The position numbers and the translations under genes are program-made. A stretch of DNA of 36,761 nucleotides from Clostridiales bacterium (GTDB lineage: Bacteria > Bacillota > Clostridia > Christensenellales > Aristaeellaceae). The notes beneath the pieces were generated by a model that did no database searches, had not been told where the DNA came from, and saw only the letters and a program-made list of their open reading frames with translations. Of the stretch, positions 14,662-23,802 are shown piece after piece (positions within the stretch are counted from its first letter, which is position 1; every line of letters starts with the position of its first letter). The DNA lies in contig JAAYOH010000067.1 of the NCBI GenBank assembly GCA_012520375.1, positions 1-36,761 of the forward strand, read 5' to 3'.

Positions 14662-17184
14662 TTATTGTACCACAATTCGTAGTCTGGACCCAACCAGTTC
14701 CGCCTTCCATTGTTCGGCCTGGGATACGGGGACGGTCAAGAATGTATGCGGGTTATCCCATGTGTACCCCATTACGTCTTCACCCAGCGCCGGCATGACA
14801 TCGCAGTTGACGATGATTTCCAGATCCTCGCCGGCATTCCAATCCCCGCAGCGATACAGGCATCGAAAGCCCATCGTCGACACGCTTTTCCCGATCGTTA
14901 TTTGTTTCAGGGCAGAAGCGTAGGCAAATGCGTAATCGCTGAGGAGGGTCACATTGTCGCCAACGATGATGTGTTCAATTTGTGCCAGGTTGGCGGCCCA
15001 CGGGGCATTGGTTTGCGTAGCTGCTTCCGCATTCTCCTGATCTGGCTGATAGGCAACCATCGCCGCATCGCTGTCGATCGTCAGCGTACGGGTTGATTCG
15101 TCATAATGCCATCCTTCTGTGACGTGTACAGGACCTGACGTGTTTTCCCTCCGTTCCGGTTCGCCAAGGCTGAAATCCTTTTCCCGCAGGTTGGGATAAA
15201 TCTCCGCCACGGGGGAGTAGTCCGTAAAAGGATTGTCATGCAGTTCCAGAATGGTGAGCTTCGTGAGGTTCGCGAGAGGGGAAATATCCATGACGTTGTT
15301 GGAAAACACAGAGAACGTTTCGAGGTTTACCAGGTTTGAAACCGGCGCCAGATCGGAAATATTGTTCTCCCAGAATACCGCCCAGGTGAGTTGGATCATG
15401 TCAGTAAGCGGTGAAAGGTCCGAGATGTTGTTTTTCGGCGCTTCAAGGTAGTAGAGCTTTTTCAGCGCCGAAATCGGGCTGAGGTCGGAGACAGCGTTGC
15501 AGCCGATGTCGAGCCGTTCGAGGTTCGGGAAGTACTTGAGGTCGGCGAGGCTGCGGATCTTCTCCGGCTCAGGGATTTCTCCGTAGGGATAATCCCAGTT
15601 GTTGAAGATGAGTTCCGTGACATCGATCAATTCGGATGGATCGATGTCTCCCTCCGGCCTTTGCAGCATCTTGCGCACGCGTTTTTCGAACATGGGATCC
15701 TCAAACATCGAATCTTCGCTATGCACCGCAGAGGGGAAATCATCGCCCGGCGCAGGCGGAAGGGATTCGAGCGCTTCATCCGGGACTTCGAAATCCCTGG
15801 CTTCCAGGTTCGGATAAATCCCCGCGAGCGGCGAATAGTCAGCGACCGGGCATCCCTCCAGAAACAGAACCTTCAGGTTGGTCAGATTTGCAAGCGGAGA
15901 AACATCCTCCACGAGACAGTTTTTCAAGCCCAGATTGTACAGTTTCGCAAGCCCCGCAAGCGGCGTCAAATCGCGGACCGGGCAATTTTCGGCGCCTAAA
16001 AACCCCAGATCCACCAGACCTGAAAGCGGGGAGAGATCCTCGACGGGGCAGAAGTCGATGTTCAAATAGTCGAGGTTCACAAGGCCAGCCAGCGGGGAGA
16101 GATCACTGACCTGCAGGAAGCCGATAAACAGCGATTTGAGCTTCGTGAGCCCGGACAGCGCGCTCAGGTCGGTGATTGGGTTTGAGTTGAATTCCAGTTG
16201 CTCGAGGTTCACGAAGTATTTCAGCGGAGAAATATCGGAGAACATCGATTCCTCGGTCTTTTCGTTGTGTAGCGCGAGGGTCCGGGTCAGGTACGCGTCC
16301 CGCTGGGTGATCGGTCGGTCGTAAATGTTCATTGCGCGTCGGAGCGCCGCCTCAAACGCGGGCTCGGCGATCTCGATCGGTATGTCGGGCGCATCCTCGG
16401 CAAAAAGCGGCTCGAAATCGCGGTCGATAATGTTTGGCATCCATTCCCGGATCGGCTCGAAGTCGGTCACAGGGTTCCCCGCGAGCCGAAGAGATGTGAG
16501 CTTTGAAAGATCCGACAGCGCGCTCAGGTCGGAAATGTTGTTGTTCGTTAGGTCGAGCGTCTCGAGATTCAAAAGACCGGCGAGCGCGGAGATGTCTTCG
16601 ATCCGGTTGTCCCGCAAATACAGCGTGTGCAGGTTTGGAAGTCCCGAAACCGGCGACAGATCCGAGGTTTCGGCAATGTCGCTGATCTGCAGGATCCCCA
16701 GGTTTTCAAGCTCCGCGATCGGCGAAAGGTCGGAAACCGGATTTCCGTCAAGGGCAAGTATGCGCAGGTTTTTAAGCCCTCGGATCGGTTCCAGGTCGCG
16801 GATATCCTGCCCGAACGCCTCGAACTTGAACAGATTCGTGAAATACCGGAGCACCTCGATGCTGTGGATCTTCTCCTCGTTCGGCTGCCCGTTGTAGGAC
16901 GCATACAGGTCCCCCTGGAAGGATCTGGCATCCCCATAGGTCACATCGCCCTCGGGTTTTCCGATGGTTTCCCGGATCCTCGCCTCGAGCACCGGATCGT
17001 CGAAGACGATTGCGCTCTCGTCGCTGATTTGGTCAGGCAAAAAGTCGCTCTCGGACAGGTTTGGTATGATGTGTCCCGGAACCGGGTCGGCGAATGCGCT
17101 ATCCTCTTCTCGGGGTTCCTCAGCGTACCCTACGATCGACAGCGCCAACAGGATTGCCAGCAACAGATACAGAATCCTACGCAT
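14662..17184 (-). CDS. Secreted internalin-like leucine-rich repeat protein with three repeat modules
   Basis: 840 residues. A Sec signal peptide (RRILYLLLAILLALSIVGYA) is followed by three modules, each made of an alpha cap of the type DDPVLEARIRETIGKPEGD (about 62-80, 273-287, 495-513), a run of 20-22-residue SDS22/internalin repeats (xxISDLSPLxxLxxL) and a closing IYPNLEARDFE-like strand (about 249-259, 456-466, 662-671). A C-terminal domain (about 690-840) contains BspA-like strands (IEHIIVGDNVTLLSDYAFAYASALKQITI). No LPXTG motif or transmembrane anchor is seen, so it is secreted or loosely surface-bound; a protein- or glycan-binding role is inference. The ATG at 17184 has GGGAGGG upstream; longer start at 17214 gives a poor signal peptide. 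The SH3-repeat gene lies 183 bases upstream on the same strand. Confidence 0.88.
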   Translation of the reverse strand: MRRILYLLLAILLALSIVGYAEEPREEDSAFADPVPGHIIPNLSESDFLPDQISDESAIVFDDPVLEARIRETIGKPEGDVTYGDARSFQGDLYASYNGQPNEEKIHSIEVLRYFTNLFKFEAFGQDIRDLEPIRGLKNLRILALDGNPVSDLSPIAELENLGILQISDIAETSDLSPVSGLPNLHTLYLRDNRIEDISALAGLLNLETLDLTNNNISDLSALSDLSKLTSLRLAGNPVTDFEPIREWMPNIIDRDFEPLFAEDAPDIPIEIAEPAFEAALRRAMNIYDRPITQRDAYLTRTLALHNEKTEESMFSDISPLKYFVNLEQLEFNSNPITDLSALSGLTKLKSLFIGFLQVSDLSPLAGLVNLDYLNIDFCPVEDLSPLSGLVDLGFLGAENCPVRDLTPLAGLAKLYNLGLKNCLVEDVSPLANLTNLKVLFLEGCPVADYSPLAGIYPNLEARDFEVPDEALESLPPAPGDDFPSAVHSEDSMFEDPMFEKRVRKMLQRPEGDIDPSELIDVTELIFNNWDYPYGEIPEPEKIRSLADLKYFPNLERLDIGCNAVSDLSPISALKKLYYLEAPKNNISDLSPLTDMIQLTWAVFWENNISDLAPVSNLVNLETFSVFSNNVMDISPLANLTKLTILELHDNPFTDYSPVAEIYPNLREKDFSLGEPERRENTSGPVHVTEGWHYDESTRTLTIDSDAAMVAYQPDQENAEAATQTNAPWAANLAQIEHIIVGDNVTLLSDYAFAYASALKQITIGKSVSTMGFRCLYRCGDWNAGEDLEIIVNCDVMPALGEDVMGYTWDNPHTFLTVPVSQAEQWKAELVGSRLRIVVQ

Positions 17185-17367
17185 GTAACACCCTCCCACT
17201 CGTTTCATGAGCATACTTCAGGGGTATCGTTCCAATGAATGTAATTTGGGAATATGTTCTCCTTTTTCATCCACAAAGGCCACGCGGGAAAATTGTATCC
17301 GGGGTTTTCATGGATCGGCGATCAACTATCACCTCCCATATGCGATAGTGCAGGGTCTTTCTTCGAT

Positions 17368-18024
17368 CTATGGCATGAGACTTCCGAGTCGTACCCAGCC
17401 CACGCCGGACTTGAGTTTTCCCCACAAATAGCCGTCGACGCAGGGAGCCTCCTCCACGATGGTATACACGCCGTCCACGCCGACTTTTTGCACGAAGCCG
17501 TAGGCGAAACCGGGGCCGGAATAGATCTTTTCCTCCGCGCCAAGGGGAGTGGTGTAGGGAACGCTGGAGGTGGAGCCCGACAAACGTACCCAGCCCACGC
17601 CGGACTTGAGCTTGCCCCACAAATAGCCGTCGCTGCAGTACGTCTCCTTTACGATGGTATATACGCCGTCCTCGCCGACAGTTTTCACATAGCCGTAGGC
17701 GAAACCGGGGCCGGAATAGATCTTTTCCTCCGCGCCAAGGGGAGTGGTGTAGGGAACGCCGGAGCTGGAATCCGACAAACGTACCCAGCCCACGCCGGAC
17801 TTGAGTTTGCCCCACAAATAGCCGTCGGTACAGTAAGCCTCCTTCACGATGGTGTACACGCCGTCCTCGCCGACAGTTTTCACAAAGCCGTAGGCGAAAC
17901 CGGGACCGGAATAGATCTCAACATTTTTCCCTAGACTCATGGTGTAGCTTGCAGCCTGCGCACCCGTGCACAGGAGCATGATAAAGAGGATGAACGCGAG
18001 TAGAACAATGGAACTTCGCTTCAT
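17368..18024 (-). CDS. Secreted protein with three bacterial SH3-like repeats
   Basis: 218 residues. A signal peptide (KRSSIVLLAFILFIMLLCTGAQA, cleavage likely after AQA) is followed by three 65-residue repeats with the core EIYSGPGFAYGFVKTVGEDG ... YLWGKLKSGVGWVRL, the pattern of bacterial SH3 domains that bind peptidoglycan or surface polymers. There is no catalytic domain and no anchor, so it may be a wall-associated binding protein or partner of the leucine-rich repeat protein next to it. The ATG at 18024 follows GGAAGGGGG; an ATG at 18042 in frame has only a weak site. Repeats are nearly identical at the protein level, with a Ser/Gly linker (VRLSDSSSGVPYTTPLG) between them. Confidence 0.88.
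   Translation of the reverse strand: MKRSSIVLLAFILFIMLLCTGAQAASYTMSLGKNVEIYSGPGFAYGFVKTVGEDGVYTIVKEAYCTDGYLWGKLKSGVGWVRLSDSSSGVPYTTPLGAEEKIYSGPGFAYGYVKTVGEDGVYTIVKETYCSDGYLWGKLKSGVGWVRLSGSTSSVPYTTPLGAEEKIYSGPGFAYGFVQKVGVDGVYTIVEEAPCVDGYLWGKLKSGVGWVRLGSLMP
17391..17975 (-). repeat. Three tandem 195-bp coding repeats
   Basis: The block starting GTACCCAGCCCACGCCGG occurs at 17391, 17586 and 17781 (plus-strand reading), exactly 195 bases apart, each continuing through the same SH3 coding unit with only scattered changes. High DNA identity suggests recent duplication or ongoing gene conversion. The third copy ends approximately, where the sequence passes into the signal-peptide region. Confidence 0.85.
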
Positions 18025-18042
18025 GGTGATGCCCCCTTCCAT

Positions 18043-18716
18043 GTCGTTGTACCTGGATCATAACGTTTCGGAATCCTGCGCCGTCTTGGCGGCTGTATGG
18101 TTCACACTTCACTTCTCAGGCGAAATGGACGGAGAATCGGTTCCCGGAAAGGATATTATTCGTGAGAAAAATTGCATTTTTTCTGCCAGGCTACGCATGG
18201 ATACAGTAAGGTTTATATCAGCTTTTCAGATATCTTTGTCCCCTGAACGCCAAAGATGACATTTTTCAATTTCAAATAGCATAAGCCGGTATTCCGCATG
18301 ATGCTGGGCATAGGCATGCAGGCGTCGACCCATCCAAAAGGACACGCCACCCGGCCCGGAGCCCCTTCCTGCACATCATGGAATAAACTCGGGCGGTCAT
18401 AGGCAGCCAAAAGGTGTCCATGCGAAGGCCACAGGTTTGGCACAGGGATAGCGTAAATCCTCCATCACTGAAATTGGACCAGCTTCAGAACAAGTCTCTG
18501 TTGAGTTCGGCTTCATCGCCCTCACGCCAATTTGCCAAGTTCTCTCTTTACTTCTGCTTCGTCCGCGTATATAATGCTGTCCATGGGAGCCTTCCTTTTT
18601 CCGCATTATTTGATTATGTCGCTTTGGCTTGCAGAAAACCTGGTTTCCCTTTCCGTTGTGCGGAACCATTATGCCTGCCACATGAACGGGTTTATTGCAT
18701 AACACACGAGGTACGT
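18043..18716. other. 674-base stretch without a supported gene
   Basis: It separates the SH3-repeat gene from the helicase gene and must contain their promoters, but I find no convincing -35/-10 pair. Two overlapping short minus-strand frames (18213-18443, 76 codons; 18397-18705, 102 codons) and the upstream extension of the helicase frame (from 18414) have no recognised domain and no good ribosome site. A small A/T palindrome, AGAAAAATTGCATTTTTTCT, lies at about 18163-18183. It may be the remains of an insertion or gene; nothing further can be supported. Confidence 0.4.
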
Positions 18717-21700
18717 ATGAAAGTTGGGGGTCATATGCTCTGTCCCGGTATTTATGAACAGCTGGTCGATCGCCGTCTTGGACGAGAACTGGACCAGCTT
18801 CCGGAAAATCAAAAGGCTACCGCTGCTTTAGACAAGGCAGAGTCTTCTTCAGTGTTGTCCCAATACCTGGCAGATATCGTTCACAAGGCTCTGGAACGGA
18901 TGTGCGATGGCAAGTCTGAGCTGTCGGATCAGGTAGCGCTGGTCAATCAGCTGATAGCCATGGCCAGTGAAGCGGCGGATGAGGACATTGATGAAATCTC
19001 CGTGGATGAACGTGCTCAGCAGCTTCTTGCATTGCTCAGCGAAAAGGATCCTCGTATTGCACTGGGCAAGTCTGCAAAGGATGTCATACGCCCGGAGACC
19101 TCTCTGGCACAAAGCAGTTTATTTACCGGCGCAGTGCATGAACCACAGATGTTCTCAGAACTAAAAAAGGAAATCGCTTCCGCCGACCGCATGGATATGC
19201 TGGTATCTTTCATCAAGTGGAGCGGATTGCGCCTGATCATGGAGGAGTTAATCGAATTTACCCAGCGAGGCGGCAGGCTTCGCATCATAACAACCTCGTA
19301 CATGGGTGCAACGGATATCAAGGCCATAGAAGAACTGGCCAAGCTGCAAAACGTGCAAATCAAGGTATCTTACGATACCCAGCGTACGCGTCTTCACGCA
19401 AAGACCTACGCATTTTATCGCGAGACCGGCTTTACGACCGCATATGTCGGTTCATCGAATCTTTCCAATGCAGCGATTTCCAGCGGTCTGGAGTGGAATG
19501 TAAAGGTCACCGCGCGGGATCTGCCGCAGATCATCCGAAAAATCGCTGCGACCTTTGATGCCTACTGGCACGCAGATGAGTTTGAATACTATAGCGATAC
19601 CGACCGCGAACGCCTTGCTCAAGCATTGAAGACTGAGAGGTATGTCGGCGAGCGCCCCCAATTCCTGTTCGACATCCGACCGTATCCCTATCAGCAGGAG
19701 ATTCTCGACAAACTATTGGCTGAGCGGGAGGTGCACGGCATCTGGAAAAACCTTGTGGTTGCAGCCACCGGCACTGGTAAAACAGTTGTTGCCGCACTGG
19801 ATTACCGTCGCTTCTGTAAACAGAATCCCGGTAAGGCCAACCATCTGCTGTTTATTGCTCATAGGGAAGAAATCCTCAAGCAGAGCAGAGATACCTTCGC
19901 GGGTGTATTGAAAGACGTCAATTTCGGCGAACTCTATGTCGGCGGATACAAACCGGAATCTTTGGATCATGTGTTCGTTTCCGTGCAGACGCTCAATTCT
20001 CAAGCTCTTTCTGAAAAACTGCCTGCCGATCACTACGACTATATTGTCATTGATGAATCGCATCACGCGGCTGCTTATAGCTATGGAAAGGCTTTGGGCT
20101 ATTTTCAGCCAAAGGTTCTTCTGGGTCTGACTGCCACACCGGAACGTATGGACGGCAAAAGCATCCTTGATTACTTCGGCGGACGCATTGCCGCGGATAT
20201 CCGTCTGCCGGAAGCCATTGACCGCAAACTGCTTTGTCCGTTCCAGTATTTCGGTGTATCGGACACAGTTGATTTGGACGAACTGCATTGGACGCGCGGT
20301 GGGTACGATAAAGCCGAACTGAACAACGTGTACACGTTAAACCGTGCGATTGCCGAAAAGCGCGCAGATCACATTCTGCGCAGTCTTGACCGCTACGCAA
20401 CCGATCTGAATGAAGTGAAGGCATTGGGCTTCTGCGTTTCGGTCGAGCATGCGAAGTTCATGGCGGAATATTTCAATCTTTGTGGTTTTCCGGCGATGCA
20501 GCTGATCGGAACTTCATCTGATGAAGAGCGCAACAGCGCACGCAAGCGCCTTGTCAGCGGCGAAATCCGCATCATTTTCGTTGTTGACATCTACAACGAA
20601 GGTGTCGATATTCCAGAAGTGAATACGGTCCTGTTTCTGCGCCCTACGGAATCGCTGACCATCTTTCTCCAGCAACTTGGCCGTGGTCTGCGCCTCTCCG
20701 ACGGCAAGGATTGCCTAACGGTGCTGGACTTCATTGGTGCGGCCAATCGCAAGTATAACTTTGAAGAAAAGTATGCTTCGCTGCTTTCTGGAAATCATCG
20801 CAATGTCGAATACGAGCTGCGGCATGGCTTCGGAAATATGCCGAAGGGCTGCTATATTCAGCTGGAAAAGAAAGCCGCGCAAGTCATCCTCAACAATATC
20901 CGCCAAAGCTACGGATTCAAGGCCAAATTGGTAAACCTGATTGCCTCCTTCGAAGAAGACAGTAGCCAGGCACTGACGCTGGGCAATTTTCTGCGATATC
21001 ATCACATGGATGCACGTTCACTGTACGCAAAATACAGTTTCTCGCGGCTCTGTGCAGAAGCTGGTGTGCGCGAAGCGTTTTCTGAATCCATTGAAGAAAC
21101 AATGACCAAAGCATTCAGCCGGCTGATATCCATCGACTCCCGCCGATGGATCCAGTTTCTGTTACATATCCTGCCGCGTCTTGACGACGTGGATTTTACC
21201 GCACTTTCTCCTATGAAAAAGCAGATGCTCAATATGTTCTATACCACGATATGGCAGGAAACGATTGTGGATTTTGCTGCCGATGAAGTTTGGGATAATC
21301 TCTATGTCCTATCGGACTGTCCGGTGATGCTGGGTGAGCTGATCGATTTGCTCCGGTACAAACTAGACGAAATCGACTTCATCGATATCCCGGCAGGACT
21401 TCCATACGATTGTCCGCTGGATGTGCATTGCAGCTACAGCCGCGATCAGCTTTTGGTGGCATTGGATTTTCTCAAGCCAAAGACTCTGCGCGAGGGTGTG
21501 AAGTATTTAAAGGAAAAGAAAACCGACGTCCTGCTGATCACACTCAATAAGTCAGAGAAGGATTATTCACCCTCTACACTCTATAACGATTACGCCATTG
21601 CTCCCGGTCTGTTTCATTGGCAGAGTCAGTCCACGACAAATGCCGATTCACCAACAGGCCAGCGGTACATTCATCACAAAGAACACGGCGGAAAGGTGCT

Positions 21701-21872
21701 GCTGTTTGTACGGGAATTCAAGCAGGATGCTTGTGGAGCGGCGCCGTATACGTTCCTCGGTTCGGCAGACTATGTAAGCCACAAGGGGAGCCGACCCATG
21801 GACATTGTATGGCAACTACATCACGAAATTCCTGCAAAATATCTGAAGAAAACTATACAGGTGATGGGATAG
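18717..21872 (+). CDS. Superfamily II helicase with N-terminal phospholipase D-like domain and C-terminal DUF3427
   Basis: 1051 residues. After a helical N-terminal region, a PLD-type nuclease-like domain carries RLHAKTYAF (His227, Lys229) and VGSSNLSNAAI. Then comes a full SF2 helicase: Walker A ATGTGKT (K355), DESH box IDESHHA (D446), motif III LGLTATPERMDG and motif VI QQLGRGLRLSD. The last ~350 residues are a DUF3427-type region ending near SADYVSHKGSRPMDIVWQL. Such proteins are restriction-like and often lie among defence genes; cutting or remodelling foreign DNA is a reasonable inference but not shown. The ATG at 18717 has CGAGGT just upstream; ATG 18735 after GGGGG is an alternative. 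Composition is less GC-rich than the housekeeping genes, which suggests transfer. No partner gene is adjacent. Confidence 0.88.
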   Translation: MKVGGHMLCPGIYEQLVDRRLGRELDQLPENQKATAALDKAESSSVLSQYLADIVHKALERMCDGKSELSDQVALVNQLIAMASEAADEDIDEISVDERAQQLLALLSEKDPRIALGKSAKDVIRPETSLAQSSLFTGAVHEPQMFSELKKEIASADRMDMLVSFIKWSGLRLIMEELIEFTQRGGRLRIITTSYMGATDIKAIEELAKLQNVQIKVSYDTQRTRLHAKTYAFYRETGFTTAYVGSSNLSNAAISSGLEWNVKVTARDLPQIIRKIAATFDAYWHADEFEYYSDTDRERLAQALKTERYVGERPQFLFDIRPYPYQQEILDKLLAEREVHGIWKNLVVAATGTGKTVVAALDYRRFCKQNPGKANHLLFIAHREEILKQSRDTFAGVLKDVNFGELYVGGYKPESLDHVFVSVQTLNSQALSEKLPADHYDYIVIDESHHAAAYSYGKALGYFQPKVLLGLTATPERMDGKSILDYFGGRIAADIRLPEAIDRKLLCPFQYFGVSDTVDLDELHWTRGGYDKAELNNVYTLNRAIAEKRADHILRSLDRYATDLNEVKALGFCVSVEHAKFMAEYFNLCGFPAMQLIGTSSDEERNSARKRLVSGEIRIIFVVDIYNEGVDIPEVNTVLFLRPTESLTIFLQQLGRGLRLSDGKDCLTVLDFIGAANRKYNFEEKYASLLSGNHRNVEYELRHGFGNMPKGCYIQLEKKAAQVILNNIRQSYGFKAKLVNLIASFEEDSSQALTLGNFLRYHHMDARSLYAKYSFSRLCAEAGVREAFSESIEETMTKAFSRLISIDSRRWIQFLLHILPRLDDVDFTALSPMKKQMLNMFYTTIWQETIVDFAADEVWDNLYVLSDCPVMLGELIDLLRYKLDEIDFIDIPAGLPYDCPLDVHCSYSRDQLLVALDFLKPKTLREGVKYLKEKKTDVLLITLNKSEKDYSPSTLYNDYAIAPGLFHWQSQSTTNADSPTGQRYIHHKEHGGKVLLFVREFKQDACGAAPYTFLGSADYVSHKGSRPMDIVWQLHHEIPAKYLKKTIQVMG

Positions 21873-21925
21873 TTGATAGGGTACCGTTGCGACCACACTA
21901 TATTGATCCGGTTTTCAACCATGGC

Positions 21926-21949
21926 ACCTGACACCAGGTTTTTGTTTTT
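21926..21949 (+). terminator. Probable terminator of the helicase gene
   Basis: ACCTG (21926-21930) pairs with CAGGT (21935-21939) around a 4-base loop, followed by TTTTTGTTTTTG. The stem is short but the T tract is good and lies 54 bases after the stop codon. Confidence 0.6.
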
Positions 21950-22061
21950 GCCTGTTTAAGGGCACAATGTTCCCTGGAAACACATCGTTGCCAATTTCTT
22001 TGCTCATCTATCGCTAGCCGGAAAAAAGCATACACCTGCCTGATACGCTTCATGCCTGAAC

Positions 22062-22100
22062 AAATATAAGGGCTGCCACAAAACGTTTTTGTGTCAGCCC
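22062..22100 (-). terminator. Terminator of the sugar operon
   Basis: GGGCTGCCACAAAA and TTTTTGTGTCAGCCC (22070-22100) form a long hairpin with one mismatch. Read on the minus strand it is followed by the T-rich TTATATTTG. It lies 24 bases after the D-lyxose isomerase stop codon. Confidence 0.75.
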
Positions 22101-22123
22101 CATCATTCTTCCTTCCGAAAACC

Positions 22124-22801
22124 CTACCCCGGCATATTGGGATACTCGCTGAACAAAGGATACAGGATGGGCTCGTCTTCCTCGATCTCGGGGAAGCGCC
22201 CGATATCCTCATAAAAGCGATTGTCCACGTTGTCGTCGTTGGTCTTGGAGACCTCGCCGATCAGGCAGGGGCCGCCTTCGGCCCAGAAGGTATGATACTG
22301 GCCCACCGGCAACGTGATGCTTTCGCCAACCGACAACTCAATGCGCGAGCCTGCATCCACCACATAGGCGCGTCCATCGCGATACACGGTAACGGGGGTA
22401 TCCAGCATTTCCCCCTGTTCCCCCGAGTTGTAGCACTTGAGCACCAACGTGCCGCCGCCGCGGTTGATTATGTCTTCCATTTTCTTCCAGTGGAAGTGGT
22501 ACGGTGTGACCTGGCCTTCCTCGCTGATCAATATCTTCTCCGCATAGGTTTTTGCATACTTGGGATTGTTGAAGTTCCCGTTGCGCAGGGTGATCATCAG
22601 AAGACCGCACTTGTGAAAGTCACCGCTTCCAAAGTCTGTGATGTCCCATCCGAGCATGTTTTCTTTTATCTCGTCATATTCGCTGTTCTTTGTCTGCCAG
22701 TCCTCCATCGTCCATGTGACGAAGGGGGGCAGGGCAAAGCTGAAACGGGCAGCCAGTTTGAGTGCGTTGCGCTGTATCTGATTCAGTTCCGAACGCTTCA
22801 T
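22124..22801 (-). CDS. D-lyxose isomerase (cupin type)
   Basis: 225 residues, matching the family of D-lyxose/D-mannose ketol isomerases (about 228 residues in the E. coli O157 and Providencia enzymes). The reaction is D-lyxose to D-xylulose, with D-mannose to D-fructose as a common side activity. Cupin metal ligands are visible in TPYHFHWKKMEDIINRGGG (two His and a Glu) and GQYHTFWAE (His). Conserved N-terminal LNQIQRNALKLAARF and LPPFVTWTMEDW segments are also present. Cytoplasmic. AGAGGAGGAG precedes the ATG. It is the last gene of the operon, 19 bases after the permease, which suggests the transporter brings in an aldopentose or hexose that this enzyme isomerises. Confidence 0.92.
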   Translation of the reverse strand: MKRSELNQIQRNALKLAARFSFALPPFVTWTMEDWQTKNSEYDEIKENMLGWDITDFGSGDFHKCGLLMITLRNGNFNNPKYAKTYAEKILISEEGQVTPYHFHWKKMEDIINRGGGTLVLKCYNSGEQGEMLDTPVTVYRDGRAYVVDAGSRIELSVGESITLPVGQYHTFWAEGGPCLIGEVSKTNDDNVDNRFYEDIGRFPEIEEDEPILYPLFSEYPNMPG

Positions 22802-22820
22802 GATTCTCCTCCTCTAGCAA

Positions 22821-23798
22821 TTACGCATTCTTTTCCTCAACAGTCTGCGTGGAACGCTGCTCCTTAATCAGGCTGTCCAGCGCCACCGCGCCAATGAGCA
22901 CTAGGCCCTTGATGAATTGCTGAACGTATTCGTTGATGGTCAACATGGTCATGCCATTGGTGAGAATACCCATGATCAGCACGCCGACAACCACCATGAT
23001 CAAGCGTCCCTGTCCGCCGGACATGCTGACCCCGCCCAACACGACGCCCGTGATGACGTCCATTTCGTAGCCCGTTCCAGCATTGGGCTGCCCCGAGTTC
23101 ACCCGAGCCAGCAGCACAACACCGGCCAGCGAACTCATAAACCCTGAAATGCCGTAAACCAGATACTTGACTTTCTTGACGTTGACACCGGACAGGCGCG
23201 CTGCCTCTTCATTGCCGCCTACCCCGTAGATGTGTCGGCCCAAACGTGTTTTGTTCAGCATAATGATACCAAACAGGAACACCACCGCCATGATGATGAC
23301 CGGGATCGGCACGATGCTTACATAGCCTTGGCCGATGACTGTAAAGGCGCGGTTGAAGCCAAACACCGGCAGGCCGCCCGTAATAATATAGGCGATGCCC
23401 CGTACGGATGTCATGGTACCCAGCGTAGCGATGAAGGGAGGAACCTTGAGTTGAGCAATGAAGAAAGCGTTTGCCAGACCCATCAGGAGGCCGAAGAGAA
23501 GCATGAGCAGGCAAGCCCACACGGGATTCCAAGGTGTTTCTGCAGTCATGAGCAGCGCCGCGCCTACGGCACTGGCGCCCACAACAGAACCACAAGACAG
23601 GTCAATGCCCCCCGTGACCATCACAAAAGTCATGCCCACAGAAATAATCCCGACGATAGAGCTCTGCCGCAGGATGTTGAAGATGTTGTTCGGCATCAGG
23701 AAGCGGTTGGAAAGGCTGGCAAACACGATGATGAGCAAGACCAGAACAAAGATGATGCCATAATGGCTGAGCACGGATTTCAGCTTCTTGGTGTTCAT
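22821..23798 (-). CDS. Ribose-type ABC transporter permease
   Basis: 325 residues with 8-10 hydrophobic segments, cell membrane. It is the RbsC-like permease (BPD_transp_2 family): the N-terminal helix YGIIFVLVLLIIVFASLSNR, the conserved GGIDLSCGSVVGASAVGAA and the EEAARLSGVNVKKVKYLVYG coupling helix region are present, as is the late NAGTGYEMDVITGVVLGGVSMSGGQG motif (cited here in parts). AGGAGG, located in the last codons of the ATPase gene, serves as ribosome site; only 4 bases separate the two genes. Works as a dimer with the ATPase encoded upstream and the binding protein. Confidence 0.93.
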   Translation of the reverse strand: MNTKKLKSVLSHYGIIFVLVLLIIVFASLSNRFLMPNNIFNILRQSSIVGIISVGMTFVMVTGGIDLSCGSVVGASAVGAALLMTAETPWNPVWACLLMLLFGLLMGLANAFFIAQLKVPPFIATLGTMTSVRGIAYIITGGLPVFGFNRAFTVIGQGYVSIVPIPVIIMAVVFLFGIIMLNKTRLGRHIYGVGGNEEAARLSGVNVKKVKYLVYGISGFMSSLAGVVLLARVNSGQPNAGTGYEMDVITGVVLGGVSMSGGQGRLIMVVVGVLIMGILTNGMTMLTINEYVQQFIKGLVLIGAVALDSLIKEQRSTQTVEEKNA

Positions 23799-23802
23799 GG
23801 GA

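Noticed and set aside
17391-17975. CRISPR or other non-coding array
   Set aside because: The 195-bp units are in-frame coding SH3 repeats, with no short spacers.
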